A DNA stretch of 64,000 nucleotides, from positions 1 to 64,000 of the forward strand of contig NZ_WBVO01000008.1 of the NCBI RefSeq assembly GCF_008933115.1, in the 5' to 3' direction. Shown in pieces: positions 1 to 8,109 of the stretch. The notes beneath the pieces were generated by a model. It saw only the letters and a list, made by a program, of their open reading frames with translations, was not told the origin of the DNA and did no database searches. Source of the DNA: Phaeocystidibacter luteus. Its GTDB lineage: Bacteria > Bacteroidota > Bacteroidia > Flavobacteriales > Schleiferiaceae. The translations under genes were made by a program, and so were the position numbers. Position 1 is the stretch's first letter; each line of letters opens with the position of its first letter.

Positions 1-178
1 GGTTCGAGATGTTCGTGGTGGATCATCGGATGTGGTTCACCCGCCGGCTGGCGGGCAAGCTGCAAAATCGCAAAACAGGTGGTAAGCGAATGAATTCCCA
101 GCAATAGGCACGGTGCTTTAGCGCGTGCCGGGCATGAAGCGAAATCGCGTTATAATCCTGAAGCCTGACGCTCGACTA
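1..178. repeat. Left direct-repeat flank of the WG-repeat gene
   Basis: This stretch has no gene. It contains, in order, a block beginning GGTTCGAGAT, a CCCGCCGGCTGGCGGG hairpin (40-55), a CGCAAAACAG segment, a GCTTTAGC-loop hairpin (107-129) and a tail ending CCTGACGC near 171. The same blocks recur in the same order and orientation at 2226-2475, on the other side of the WG-repeat gene. The left copy is shorter in the middle, as if about 50-80 bases were lost between two CGCAAAA segments. The window begins inside this copy, so its full extent is unknown. Bases 179-214 show nothing recognisable. Confidence 0.7.
107..129. repeat. GCTTTAGC-loop hairpin, GGCACG stem variant
   Basis: Stem GGCACG/CGTGCC closes an 11-base loop containing GCTTTAGC. 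It belongs to a family with six further copies at 2413-2915. The form resembles a REP-type palindrome; the mobilising enzyme, if any, is not in the window. Confidence 0.6.
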
Positions 179-214
179 CTACCGAGGGTCGTGGAGCGTT
201 GTATCTCAATTAAA

Positions 215-2077
215 TCACCAATTGACTCTAGAGTCTGTATTCCAGAATTGAGCGGGGTTTATTGAAATAGGAATTTCGTTACTGATCACTTCCCGGTAAT
301 TCGGGCTGCCCAAAGGCCAAGATTCCTCGGTGGAAATATATACAACGGTGATTATCCTTACTTCCCCATTGACATTTTCAACGCGCTCTTCCGTGGGGTA
401 ACTAGGTTTTTCTACGCCTTCTTGAAACACTCTTTCGAATCGAACTCTCATTTTGGTTTGCATTCCTCCTTCGAACATAGGAATGGTTCGATACGCAACT
501 GAATTAGCTTTTATTGACTCCACCTTGAAGCCTTGAACCACGCATCCGTGTCCGCCATTAAATGAGATTGGTTTCCACACACCATCTCTAATGTCAAGGG
601 CTTCTATATAAAGAATCATATTCCCATCATGAGAATCGTAAAGAATGGGGCTACTAGTGTTATTGACTATTCTCACGGTTGGTCCCCGGAAAAATGAGTC
701 ACGGTTTAACACCATTTGTGTTGTATCAATCTCAATGTAAAAACCTTCTTTTTCAGGAATGTCTTGGTCATCAAATTCAATTGCTGGTCGAGAAACGCCG
801 TTGCCAATTTTGTAGTTGATATTGATAGCCATTGGAACTTGCCCTCCTGTATGATGAACTGCAACATCATCAGGTGTTATGTAGGTCACTCTTTCTCCAT
901 CTCTCAATACCACACTAACCGATTGATGATCTAGGAACTTAATTTGAGTATAATCTCGATAGAGTTCACCGGTGTTCAGATCGAGTAAGGTGTAAAAGAA
1001 CTCTCGCTCTTGAACGATGGCAAAACTTGGGGTCAGGAGAGAAACGCGACCATCAAAACCTGTTGGCAAATCGAGTCTTTGAAGAATGTTGAAATTGGTA
1101 TCAATCAAGCACCATTCTCCGTGGTATTGAACCATTGCTTTTCCGTCCAGAAAGGAATAATCATAGAACCTTTCAGTTCCACCAGGTCTCAAAAAATCAT
1201 CGGAAAGTGTGTCAAAAATGGTGTTTAACAATAACCACCCTTTATCTCGTGTGAATCCTATAAACCGGTTATCTGATACGGCGTGAAAGTTGTCAAAATC
1301 AGGGGCTTTAGTCAATTCACCTGATCGATTGAGAATCTGATAATCAAATTCTTTATTTCCGCCCTTTCGAAGAATTAAGGGAAAGCTATATGAACTCCAG
1401 TGCACCGAATATTCTTCAGGAAGCGTATACATCAATTCGCCTTGGAGGGACCAAAGCTGATCAAAAGCTGAAGAATTGGATGTAGTTGTTGCAAATAGCT
1501 GGTTATCGATTCGATTTATGAGGCAATGTTTCACTGGAATTGTGTCGATGCTGCCATCTGGCTTAGCGACGCCGAAGCGGTATTCAGAATTCGGCCCTAA
1601 GCTCAATATTACCTTATCCCCTGCAACCCTATTTACTGGTAGCTCTTCAATAACAACACGACCAAAGCGATTCAGAATAACTTGTGTGCTATCCTTTCTT
1701 CCAATGACAAGGTTCGAATTCGCCACATACAGATTATTGAAGCCATCATTCAATATTTGGAACTGATCGTCAATCAGCGCCCAACTTCCATCCACATAAA
1801 CACATGAAAGTCCGTGCTCGAAGTTTTCCACTTTTTCGAAGTTCTGCCACGTCAATCTGTGGCCTGAAGAATCAATAAAATGATAATATCCGCTTTCACG
1901 CACAGCGGCCTTCCCTTCCGAAAATAATTGGGCAGCATCGAATCTCGGCTGAATAACCCAAGAACCGTCAATGTCCTTATAACCCCACTTACCATCTTGA
2001 GCGAAAGGGAAAAGCATTTGGGCTTCTGCCAAGAGGCATGAAAGGAATAAGAGTATTGTAAGGAGAGCGCGAATCAT
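215..2077 (-). CDS. Secreted WG-repeat protein
   Basis: About 620 residues. The ATG at 2077 is preferred because it starts directly with a Sec signal peptide (MIRALLTILLFLSCLLAEAQ); an upstream in-frame start would add a non-signal leader. The N-terminal half carries WG/KWG beta repeats: DGKWGYKDIDGSWVIQPRFD near residue 25, then degenerate copies (DGSWALIDDQFQIL, KGWLLLNTIFDTL, GEWCLIDTNFNILQ). Such repeats fold as small beta units in Bacteroidota exported proteins of unknown function. The last ~200 residues look like a separate beta-rich domain with no recognised family. No T9SS sorting domain is evident. The gene stands alone, flanked on both sides by the same direct repeats. Function unknown. 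Confidence 0.8.
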   Translation of the reverse strand: MIRALLTILLFLSCLLAEAQMLFPFAQDGKWGYKDIDGSWVIQPRFDAAQLFSEGKAAVRESGYYHFIDSSGHRLTWQNFEKVENFEHGLSCVYVDGSWALIDDQFQILNDGFNNLYVANSNLVIGRKDSTQVILNRFGRVVIEELPVNRVAGDKVILSLGPNSEYRFGVAKPDGSIDTIPVKHCLINRIDNQLFATTTSNSSAFDQLWSLQGELMYTLPEEYSVHWSSYSFPLILRKGGNKEFDYQILNRSGELTKAPDFDNFHAVSDNRFIGFTRDKGWLLLNTIFDTLSDDFLRPGGTERFYDYSFLDGKAMVQYHGEWCLIDTNFNILQRLDLPTGFDGRVSLLTPSFAIVQEREFFYTLLDLNTGELYRDYTQIKFLDHQSVSVVLRDGERVTYITPDDVAVHHTGGQVPMAININYKIGNGVSRPAIEFDDQDIPEKEGFYIEIDTTQMVLNRDSFFRGPTVRIVNNTSSPILYDSHDGNMILYIEALDIRDGVWKPISFNGGHGCVVQGFKVESIKANSVAYRTIPMFEGGMQTKMRVRFERVFQEGVEKPSYPTEERVENVNGEVRIITVVYISTEESWPLGSPNYREVISNEIPISINPAQFWNTDSRVNW

Positions 2078-2201
2078 GTTGCAATTTACTAGAATGACGC
2101 TGATAGGTCGCACTGGGTTAGAAACTGGACTGTGTTTTCATCATGACGCCAGTCCCTGGTTTCTCGCAGATAAAATGAGGGGTGCGTGGTGGAGAGCCTC
2201 A

Positions 2202-2227
2202 CACAGAGACACGGAGGGCACAGAGGG
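2202..2227. repeat. Short CACAGAG-type tandem repeat
   Basis: Three imperfect units of 8-9 bases (CACAGAGA, CACGGAGGG, CACAGAGGG) lie at the left edge of the right direct-repeat copy. Similar CACAGAG strings occur as intergenic filler in many bacterial genomes. The rest of 2078-2201 contains the upstream region of the WG-repeat gene and one TTCTCGCAGA segment (2161-2170) that recurs at 2553 and 2826. Confidence 0.5.
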
Positions 2228-2475
2228 TTCGAGATATGCGTGGTGGATCATCGGACGTGGTCCACCCGCCGGCTGGCGGGCAGGCTGCAAAACCGCAAAA
2301 AGCAAATACGCCATATCAAAATCATCGGAGTGCGTAAAAAGCGCAAAACAGATACAGGGAAGCGCATGCTTACGTCCTGGAATTGATAGCTGCGCATGAA
2401 CCCCCAACTAGAGGCACGGTGCTTTAGCGCGTGCCGGGCTTGAAACTCGAACGGTTTTTCATCCTGACGCTTTCA
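2226..2475. repeat. Right direct-repeat flank of the WG-repeat gene
   Basis: Homologous to 1-178: the GGTTCGAGAT block, the CCCGCCGGCTGGCGGG hairpin (2265-2280), CGCAAAA segments and the GGCACG-stem hairpin (2413-2435), followed by a tail ending CCTGACGC. It is longer than the left copy in its middle. Short open frames on both strands here contain only repeat sequence and are not credible genes. Confidence 0.7.
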
Positions 2476-2915
2476 GCCTCTTGCCTCATAAAGCCGTGGT
2501 TCCAGGCATGTTGCTTTAGCTCATGCCGGGCTAGCCCGAGGTTCATGGAGGTTTCTCGCAGAGAAAATGAGGTGTGCGTGGTGGAGAGAGAACGCGGGGT
2601 GCGTGGTTCGCCCAGCTATAGGCACGGTGCTTTAGCGCGTGCCGGGCATGAAACTCAAACGGTTTTTCATCCTGACGCCTTCAGCCTAGTGCCTCATAAA
2701 GCCTTGGTTCCAGGCATGTTGCTTTAGCACATGCCGAGTTTCCAAACGCCATTCCCCGCCGGCTGGCGGGGATAATTCTCTTAGCCTCGTGGCTTTAGCC
2801 CGAGGTTCATGGAGGGAATAGAGGGTTCTCGCAGAGAAAATGAGGTGTGCGTGATGGAGAGAGAACGCGGGGTGCGTGGTTCGCCCAGCTTTAGGCACGG
2901 TGCTTTAGCGCGTGC
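2413..2915. repeat. Array of GCTTTAGC-loop hairpins
   Basis: Six hairpins share the loop core GCTTTAGC but have different stems. GGCACG/CGTGCC occurs at 2413-2435, 2621-2643 and 2893-2915; GGCATG/CATGCC at 2505-2527 and 2713-2735; CCTCG/CGAGG at 2785-2805. Each stem change is matched on the opposite arm, so pairing is kept. A third CCCGCCGGCTGGCGGG hairpin lies at 2755-2770. The compensatory pattern argues that the folded form is selected or copied. REP/BIME-like is my best classification. Confidence 0.65.
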
Positions 2916-2959
2916 CGGGCATGAAACTCAAACGGTTTTTCATCCTGACGCCTTCAGCC
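2553..2959. repeat. Two tandem copies of a ~272-bp repeat block
   Basis: The segment starting TTCTCGCAGAGAAAATGAGG recurs at 2553-2687 and 2826-2959 with about 272 bases between equivalent points. Each runs through AACGCGGGGTGCGTGG, the GGCACG-stem hairpin and a tail ending CCTGACGCC just before the next unit or gene. The second copy abuts the stop codon of the cytochrome c peroxidase gene at 2961. Confidence 0.7.
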
Positions 2960-2960
2960 C

Positions 2961-4868
2961 CTAATACTCTCCCCCAATCGCGCGATCATTCCATTCCGGG
3001 TGCCCATCGAAACTCGGTAGTTTTTCTGGTGCATGAGCCGTTTTGGGAAGCGAGGTCAATGCTCTCATAAACGCCACCAAATCGGCACTTTCCTCAACGG
3101 ATAGTTTTAGTTCATCGAATGGCAAGGTCTGGTTGGGAACATCGAGCCCACGGCCTGTACCGCCGCCTCTGTTGTAGAAGTCAACCACTTCCTCCAACGA
3201 TTCGAATACACCGTTGTGCATGTATGGCGCAGTCAATTCAGCATTCCTAACCGTTAAGGTTTTGAAACTGTGGTCGTAAATCGTCGAGCTCTCCTTGAGC
3301 AATCCCATGGCTCGACCTCTATCTGGGTCTAGTGCAGTCGCCGCCGTATCAACCGGAACACCCAAAACCTCTGTTTCCATATCTCTGAAATAAGGCGGAA
3401 CTAACCCCGCAAAGGTTGGCGCAAAGTGACAGGTACCACACACGGCCTTTCCCATGAACAAGTTGTATCCGCGCTTTACTTCCTCGGTAACTTCTCCCTC
3501 ACCCCGCAACCACTTGTCTACAGGCGAATCGAAGGAGCGCAATGAAATGATGTACGAAGCCAAGGCCGTCTCTACCGTCCTTTTATTGATTCTGGCATTC
3601 TCGCCATACACACGCTCAAACCATTGTCTGTACTCCTCACTTTCACCTAATCGCTGAACGATGTCAGCATACGAAGTATTAAACTCCTTTGGGTTGAAAA
3701 TCACATGGTCGAACTGCTCCTCCAGCTTGTGAGCGCGCAAATCATAAAAGTATCTCGGTGAGAGCACAGCGTTTACTAGTGTAGGCGCATTGCGATCTAC
3801 CGTGCCGTCAAATCCCATAGCAGTACTCTTCGCAAGACCGTCGGTGAATGCCTTGTCTGGACGATGACAACTCGCGCAACTTCTTTCCACGCTGGAAGAG
3901 AGAATCGGATCAAAGAAAAGGGCTCTTCCCAACTCAACCTTCTCCTCAGTGTACTCGCCTTCGCGAATCATGGTATAGAAGAAAGGGTTGATTAGCTCTT
4001 CGCTAAAGATGTGTTTCGAGCGATAATTAATCGACTGAACAGTTGAAGAGGTTTCATCCTTAAACTCGATGTACAAAATCTCCTGAGCCTTTAAAGTTCG
4101 CTGAAACAAGGGCTCAATAAATTCAACCGTAAAAGTAGCTCTATCGAACGTTTCAAAATCGGGATTGGATTCGAGAAAAGTGACAGCATCCTCCCATAGT
4201 TTCAAGTATGAAACCGCAAAAGTTGGGTCCACCGTCATGAGCTGAGATTCGAACGCGTACATTGCCTCTTTTGCAGCATTCAATGCAATTGCAGATTCGA
4301 GTATCGCTCGGTCCGAAGCGGGTGTGTCAAACCCAGTTACACCCTGGCTCAACACACGAATCAATTCAAATCGAACCGCCTCCAAAATCTCTCTTTCGCT
4401 GAAGCTATGATGAATGGAGAAACGTTCGAGAAGCTCCACCTTGCTCGTAAGCGTACGAGACTTTTCAATCAGGATTTCCCAATCGATTTCGCGCTCATAA
4501 ACCAACTCTTCCATCCTTTGAAGCCCTTGTGGCTCCATGACTACAACTGCCGAAGTTTTCGGCTCAAGATGAGGAAGCGGTGCTCCATTAATGAAGTTTA
4601 GAACCAACTCAGCATCAGCATAAAACACGAGATACTCAATCTCTTTGTAGGCCGTTCGCATCTTTTCAAAAGAGGCGATCATTTCTTCGTTTGACGAGCG
4701 CTCTAAAGCGAGTTCTTGGAACTCGGAGACCGACTCAGCAAATGACGAAATACCATCCGTGTAGGTTTGAGATACAAATTCTACAGGTGATTCTTCTACA
4801 GATTGAAAGGCTGACCCTACTAGGATGAGGGTTGTAACTGAAACGAGGGTGACAAACTTCAACTTCAT
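2961..4868 (-). CDS. Di-haem cytochrome c peroxidase (MauG/CcpA family)
   Basis: 635 residues with an N-terminal signal (MKLKFVTLVSVTTLILVGSA). The C-terminal ~350 residues are a cytochrome c peroxidase/MauG domain with two haem-binding CxxCH motifs, CASCH near residue 331 and CGTCH near 477, and the typical context FTDG and NAPTLVNAVLSPRYFYDLR. Family members reduce peroxide or oxidise protein or small-molecule substrates in the periplasm. The N-terminal ~270 residues are helical and longer than in classical CcpA (about 330 residues in all), possibly an imelysin-like region as seen in other Bacteroidota homologues. The gene lies downstream of, and in the same orientation as, the PhoX-like gene, with a strong hairpin in the 88-base gap. 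Confidence 0.9.
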   Translation of the reverse strand: MKLKFVTLVSVTTLILVGSAFQSVEESPVEFVSQTYTDGISSFAESVSEFQELALERSSNEEMIASFEKMRTAYKEIEYLVFYADAELVLNFINGAPLPHLEPKTSAVVVMEPQGLQRMEELVYEREIDWEILIEKSRTLTSKVELLERFSIHHSFSEREILEAVRFELIRVLSQGVTGFDTPASDRAILESAIALNAAKEAMYAFESQLMTVDPTFAVSYLKLWEDAVTFLESNPDFETFDRATFTVEFIEPLFQRTLKAQEILYIEFKDETSSTVQSINYRSKHIFSEELINPFFYTMIREGEYTEEKVELGRALFFDPILSSSVERSCASCHRPDKAFTDGLAKSTAMGFDGTVDRNAPTLVNAVLSPRYFYDLRAHKLEEQFDHVIFNPKEFNTSYADIVQRLGESEEYRQWFERVYGENARINKRTVETALASYIISLRSFDSPVDKWLRGEGEVTEEVKRGYNLFMGKAVCGTCHFAPTFAGLVPPYFRDMETEVLGVPVDTAATALDPDRGRAMGLLKESSTIYDHSFKTLTVRNAELTAPYMHNGVFESLEEVVDFYNRGGGTGRGLDVPNQTLPFDELKLSVEESADLVAFMRALTSLPKTAHAPEKLPSFDGHPEWNDRAIGGEY

Positions 4869-4884
4869 GATTCCGATGGATTAG

Positions 4885-4926
4885 CAACGGCACAAGGGGC
4901 CCCGATTTTGGAGCCCCTTGCCGTTG
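4885..4926 (-). terminator. Strong hairpin between phoX-like and peroxidase genes
   Basis: CAACGGC pairs with GCCGTTG, and inside it AGGGGC pairs with GCCCCT around a small A/T-rich loop. On the minus strand it follows the PhoX-like stop codon by about 30 bases and precedes the peroxidase ATG by 17. There is no clear U-run after it, so it may be a weak terminator or an mRNA-stabilising hairpin that sets the ratio of the two proteins. Confidence 0.65.
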
Positions 4927-4956
4927 GATAGTTAGTGTCAGAAGGTCTTGCGGGGA

Positions 4957-6741
4957 TTACTCAACGATCAAGCGCTGAACATCGCCGTTTGCATTCTTAA
5001 CAAAGTATACACCTGCGTTAAGGTGAGAGATGTCGATCAACTTCACTTCGCGGTATACGTTCAATCTGCGACCGTTCACGTCGTAGATCGCTACGTCAGA
5101 AGTTTCGTTGAAGTGCAACTCACGAGAAGCTGGGTTAGGGTAAATTTGGAAGCCGTTTCCGTCAAAAGAAGGCTCTTCAAATAGACCAATACCACCCGTT
5201 TCAAATCCGCTTATAGCGAAAGTAAGTGAGTTGTTGTACGGGAATGGGTTGTTAGAGCTAGGGTGCTGACAGTTCACAAGAAGAGTGTTTCCGTCAATCG
5301 CACGAGCACCCGTGATTTCAGCACCAGCAGGAACACCCGTGATACGCTTCAGCTTAGCCAAAGTAGGGTTAGCATCGCTCATGTCGTACATGTAAAGCTC
5401 ACAGAAACGGTTAGACTCGCCATCTGGAACACGACCAAATGAACTTCCGTTCAAGTCTTCCTGAATAACCATGTAGCTCTGACCGTTGATCTCCATGAAA
5501 GTAAGTCCGTCAGGGTTAGAAAGGTGATTCGTAGGGTAAGACTGTGGATCAGCTACAGGAAGGTAAGGACCACCTTCGATGAATGAGCTCACAGTTTCAG
5601 TAGCTGGGTCATACTCAACTACACGTCCGTAGTAATCCCAGTAGTCAGAGCTGTCTGGGTGAGTCCCTTGAGCCATAGCGCGAGCCATTGAAATTGGGCT
5701 GTGTACGGCTCCAGCAGCGTGCTCGTCAGCCCAACGTCCAGCAGGGTTGTCACGGCCAGTTTCAGTAAAGTAAACTTTACCCGTAGCTGGATCGATAGCG
5801 AACCACTCCATACGGTTGAACATAGTAGCTTGTGCAGCAACAGCCTGTCCTGTGATGTTCAATACATCAGTCATTGAACCGTTGTTGATAGCAATCCACT
5901 TCGAACCCGAAGCGTCGTGCTTGTATACGTAAAGTGTACCTGAAGTAAAGTCGCCTGGTGTTGTAGCAACGAACTTGGTGAAGAAGCCTGGAGTTGCATC
6001 CTGACCTAGGTAAACCGTTTGGTTGTCAGATGCAATTGCACCACCTTCAAATGGCTGACGGCCCCAGTTGTACTGCTTGCGGATAGCAACCGCGTTGATT
6101 GGATCAACCTCAGTCATCCAGTTCAAGTTCTCAACACGCTTGATAGTTTGTCCGTCTGCGAAAGAAAGACCACTGTTTGAGATAGTAAAGTCTGATGTAT
6201 CGCGGAAACCTTGACCACCAGCGTAGATTTGAGCGTTAGACGACTGCCACCACTCTTCTGCTGTCCAGATACGTCCGTCAGGACCAACTATACCACCACA
6301 GTTCATACCTGTTTCACCTGTAGTTGAGAAGTCGATGTTGAAGAACTTACCTTCACGACCGTCGTTCAAAGTTTGTGGAACTACAACTAGTGAGTCACCT
6401 TGACGAGCAATCTTGAATGATGTCATACCACCACCGTCACCAATCTTGTCATTGGCTTCGATTCTTTCGTGGTTGATTGTTACCCATCCAAGGTCGTTGC
6501 TGTTCGGATCTTCAGTGAATCCGATGAAGTCATGCCACTGCTTAGATAGTGTAGAGTCGTTCATGCCCGTTTGCACGTAGTCGTGACCACCAATGAATAG
6601 AACCTGCATTTGCAATGGGCTCTTTGGCATAACTACAGTGGCTGGAGCAAAGTCATTGACCGGAATAGATGGGTCAAATTTGATTTGAGCTTGAGAGGCT
6701 ACTGCTGTGAGTAGACCTGCTGCGAGTAGAATTTTTTTCAT
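4957..6741 (-). CDS. PhoX/DUF839-family secreted protein with T9SS sorting domain
   Basis: 594 residues. The ATG at 6741 is chosen because it begins a clean signal peptide (MKKILLAAGLLTAVASQAQ). The body matches the PhoX/DUF839 beta-propeller family: an NHE motif (90-92), NCGGIVGPDGRIWTAEEWW around Cys148, FEGGAIASDNQTVYLGQD, and EWFAIDPATGKVYFTETGRD. PhoX enzymes are Ca/Fe phosphatases; their iron-ligating Cys sits in the equivalent NC-G motif. The last ~75 residues (FQIYPNPASRELHF to the end) form a type A T9SS C-terminal domain. Proteobacterial PhoX normally uses Tat, but there is no twin-arginine here. Phosphatase activity is inferred from the family, not shown. Confidence 0.82.
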   Translation of the reverse strand: MKKILLAAGLLTAVASQAQIKFDPSIPVNDFAPATVVMPKSPLQMQVLFIGGHDYVQTGMNDSTLSKQWHDFIGFTEDPNSNDLGWVTINHERIEANDKIGDGGGMTSFKIARQGDSLVVVPQTLNDGREGKFFNIDFSTTGETGMNCGGIVGPDGRIWTAEEWWQSSNAQIYAGGQGFRDTSDFTISNSGLSFADGQTIKRVENLNWMTEVDPINAVAIRKQYNWGRQPFEGGAIASDNQTVYLGQDATPGFFTKFVATTPGDFTSGTLYVYKHDASGSKWIAINNGSMTDVLNITGQAVAAQATMFNRMEWFAIDPATGKVYFTETGRDNPAGRWADEHAAGAVHSPISMARAMAQGTHPDSSDYWDYYGRVVEYDPATETVSSFIEGGPYLPVADPQSYPTNHLSNPDGLTFMEINGQSYMVIQEDLNGSSFGRVPDGESNRFCELYMYDMSDANPTLAKLKRITGVPAGAEITGARAIDGNTLLVNCQHPSSNNPFPYNNSLTFAISGFETGGIGLFEEPSFDGNGFQIYPNPASRELHFNETSDVAIYDVNGRRLNVYREVKLIDISHLNAGVYFVKNANGDVQRLIVE

Positions 6742-7110
6742 TTTCCTTACTTCTTGGTTAAAGATGCAAGGCAAAAGTGCCCAGACTAGGTTACCCTCTT
6801 TTTAGTGGCTGGTCAACGAATGGTTGCTTTGATGTTAGCGATGTTGCCCTAGCTTTAAATATTCGGAACGGTTCTGCAATGGACTTAAAACTGGCTTAAC
6901 TAGCCGAATTCGCATTTCCTGCGGGCTCAGGGTTTTACAGTTTACCTCAAGGTTAGTATTAACAATGGGCCGTTTTATTTGGAATCCGTTCAAATAAGGA
7001 TTCCGATGATAGGGACGCCCGCAATCGCGCTCTCCTCCTAACTTTAACGAGCCTTTAACCGTCATTACAACGCATCCGAAGTTACTTTGTAACCGTTCAA
7101 TTGAATTTTT
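6742..7110. other. Divergent intergenic region between phoX-like gene and moxR
   Basis: No credible gene in 369 bases. It must hold the promoters of both divergent units. Visible structures are an inverted repeat GGAATCC/GGATTCC with a 10-base loop (6981-7004) and a 13-base palindrome at 7081-7093. No good -33/-7 pair is evident for the minus-strand gene. Confidence 0.5.
7081..7093 (+). promoter_or_regulatory. Palindromic -7 region upstream of moxR
   Basis: GTTACTTTGTAAC is a perfect 5-3-5 palindrome that contains TTACTTTG, one mismatch from the Bacteroidota -7 consensus TAnnTTTG. It ends 17 bases before the moxR ATG. No TTG lies at the usual -33 distance. It is a candidate core promoter with an overlapping operator. 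Confidence 0.35.
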
Positions 7111-8109
7111 ATGGAATCTAATACAGACGAAATTCGCAACGTCGAGGAACGTACGCCCGACCACAGCGCTTTCATCGACGATATCTACAGTGAACTGAGC
7201 AAGGTCATCGTGGGGCAACGCCACATGGTGGACGCCCTATTAACGGGCCTGCTGACCAACGGTCACATTCTTCTTGAGGGTGTGCCAGGTCTCGCAAAAA
7301 CGCTCGCTATTAAGAGCCTTGCCGAGGTTCTCGACGGATCCTACTCAAGGATTCAGTTTACGCCCGACCTCCTTCCATCCGACCTCATCGGAACACAAGT
7401 ATATAATGTGAAGGATGGTTCATTTACCACCAAGAAAGGTCCCGTGTTCGCCAACTTTGTCCTTGCCGACGAAATCAACCGCGCACCGGCCAAGGTTCAA
7501 GCCGCCCTTCTCGAGTCCATGCAGGAACGACAAGTGACGATTGCGGAAGAAACCTATCCGCTTCCAAAACCGTTCTTGGTAATGGCCACACAAAACCCGG
7601 TTGAGCAAGAAGGCACGTATCCACTTCCAGAAGCGCAGGTCGATCGATTCATGCTAAAAGTGATTATCGATTACCCTGAATATGCCGATGAACAGCACAT
7701 CATTCGCCAGAATCTGAGCAACACACCACCAGAACTGAAGTCTGTGGTGAGCTTAGAGACCATCGACAAGGCGAGAATGCAGGTCAGAGAAGTAGCGCTC
7801 AGCGAGAAAATGGAGAAGTACATTCTCGACATCATTTTCGCCACACGCGACCCGAAGGCCTACGGAGTTTCAAAACTTCAACCTCTAATCAGATTTGGCG
7901 CTTCTCCTCGAGGTTCTATCAACCTTGCCCTGGCAGCAAAAGCACATGCTTTCATTCGCAGAAGAAACTACGTTACTCCAGAAGACGTGCGAGCCATGGC
8001 GCTCCCCGTTCTTCGTCACCGCATTGGTCTAACCTACGAAGCAGAAGCCGAAGGCTATAACGCCGATCAGGTTGTCGTGGAACTCATTAATAGCATTGCG
8101 CTTCCATAA
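7111..8109 (+). CDS. moxR: MoxR-type AAA+ ATPase
   Basis: 332 residues. Walker A is GVPGLAKT (57-64), Walker B FVLADEIN (116-123), and sensor 1 lies in MATQNPVEQEGTYPLPEAQ, all hallmarks of the MoxR clade of AAA+ chaperone-like ATPases. These proteins work with von Willebrand factor A proteins to mature or remodel enzymes. It is the first gene of a nine-gene coupled operon (moxR, DUF58, membrane protein, batA-E, with batC carrying TPRs) and shares TAATG with the next start, so translation is coupled. The Bat genes were linked to oxygen tolerance in Bacteroides; the biochemical client is unknown. Confidence 0.95.
   Translation: MESNTDEIRNVEERTPDHSAFIDDIYSELSKVIVGQRHMVDALLTGLLTNGHILLEGVPGLAKTLAIKSLAEVLDGSYSRIQFTPDLLPSDLIGTQVYNVKDGSFTTKKGPVFANFVLADEINRAPAKVQAALLESMQERQVTIAEETYPLPKPFLVMATQNPVEQEGTYPLPEAQVDRFMLKVIIDYPEYADEQHIIRQNLSNTPPELKSVVSLETIDKARMQVREVALSEKMEKYILDIIFATRDPKAYGVSKLQPLIRFGASPRGSINLALAAKAHAFIRRRNYVTPEDVRAMALPVLRHRIGLTYEAEAEGYNADQVVVELINSIALP

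Noticed and set aside
2141-2898. Open frames of 66-107 codons on both strands between 2076 and 2898
   Set aside because: They consist of the hairpin and tandem repeat blocks, have no signal or family, and overlap each other in several frames.
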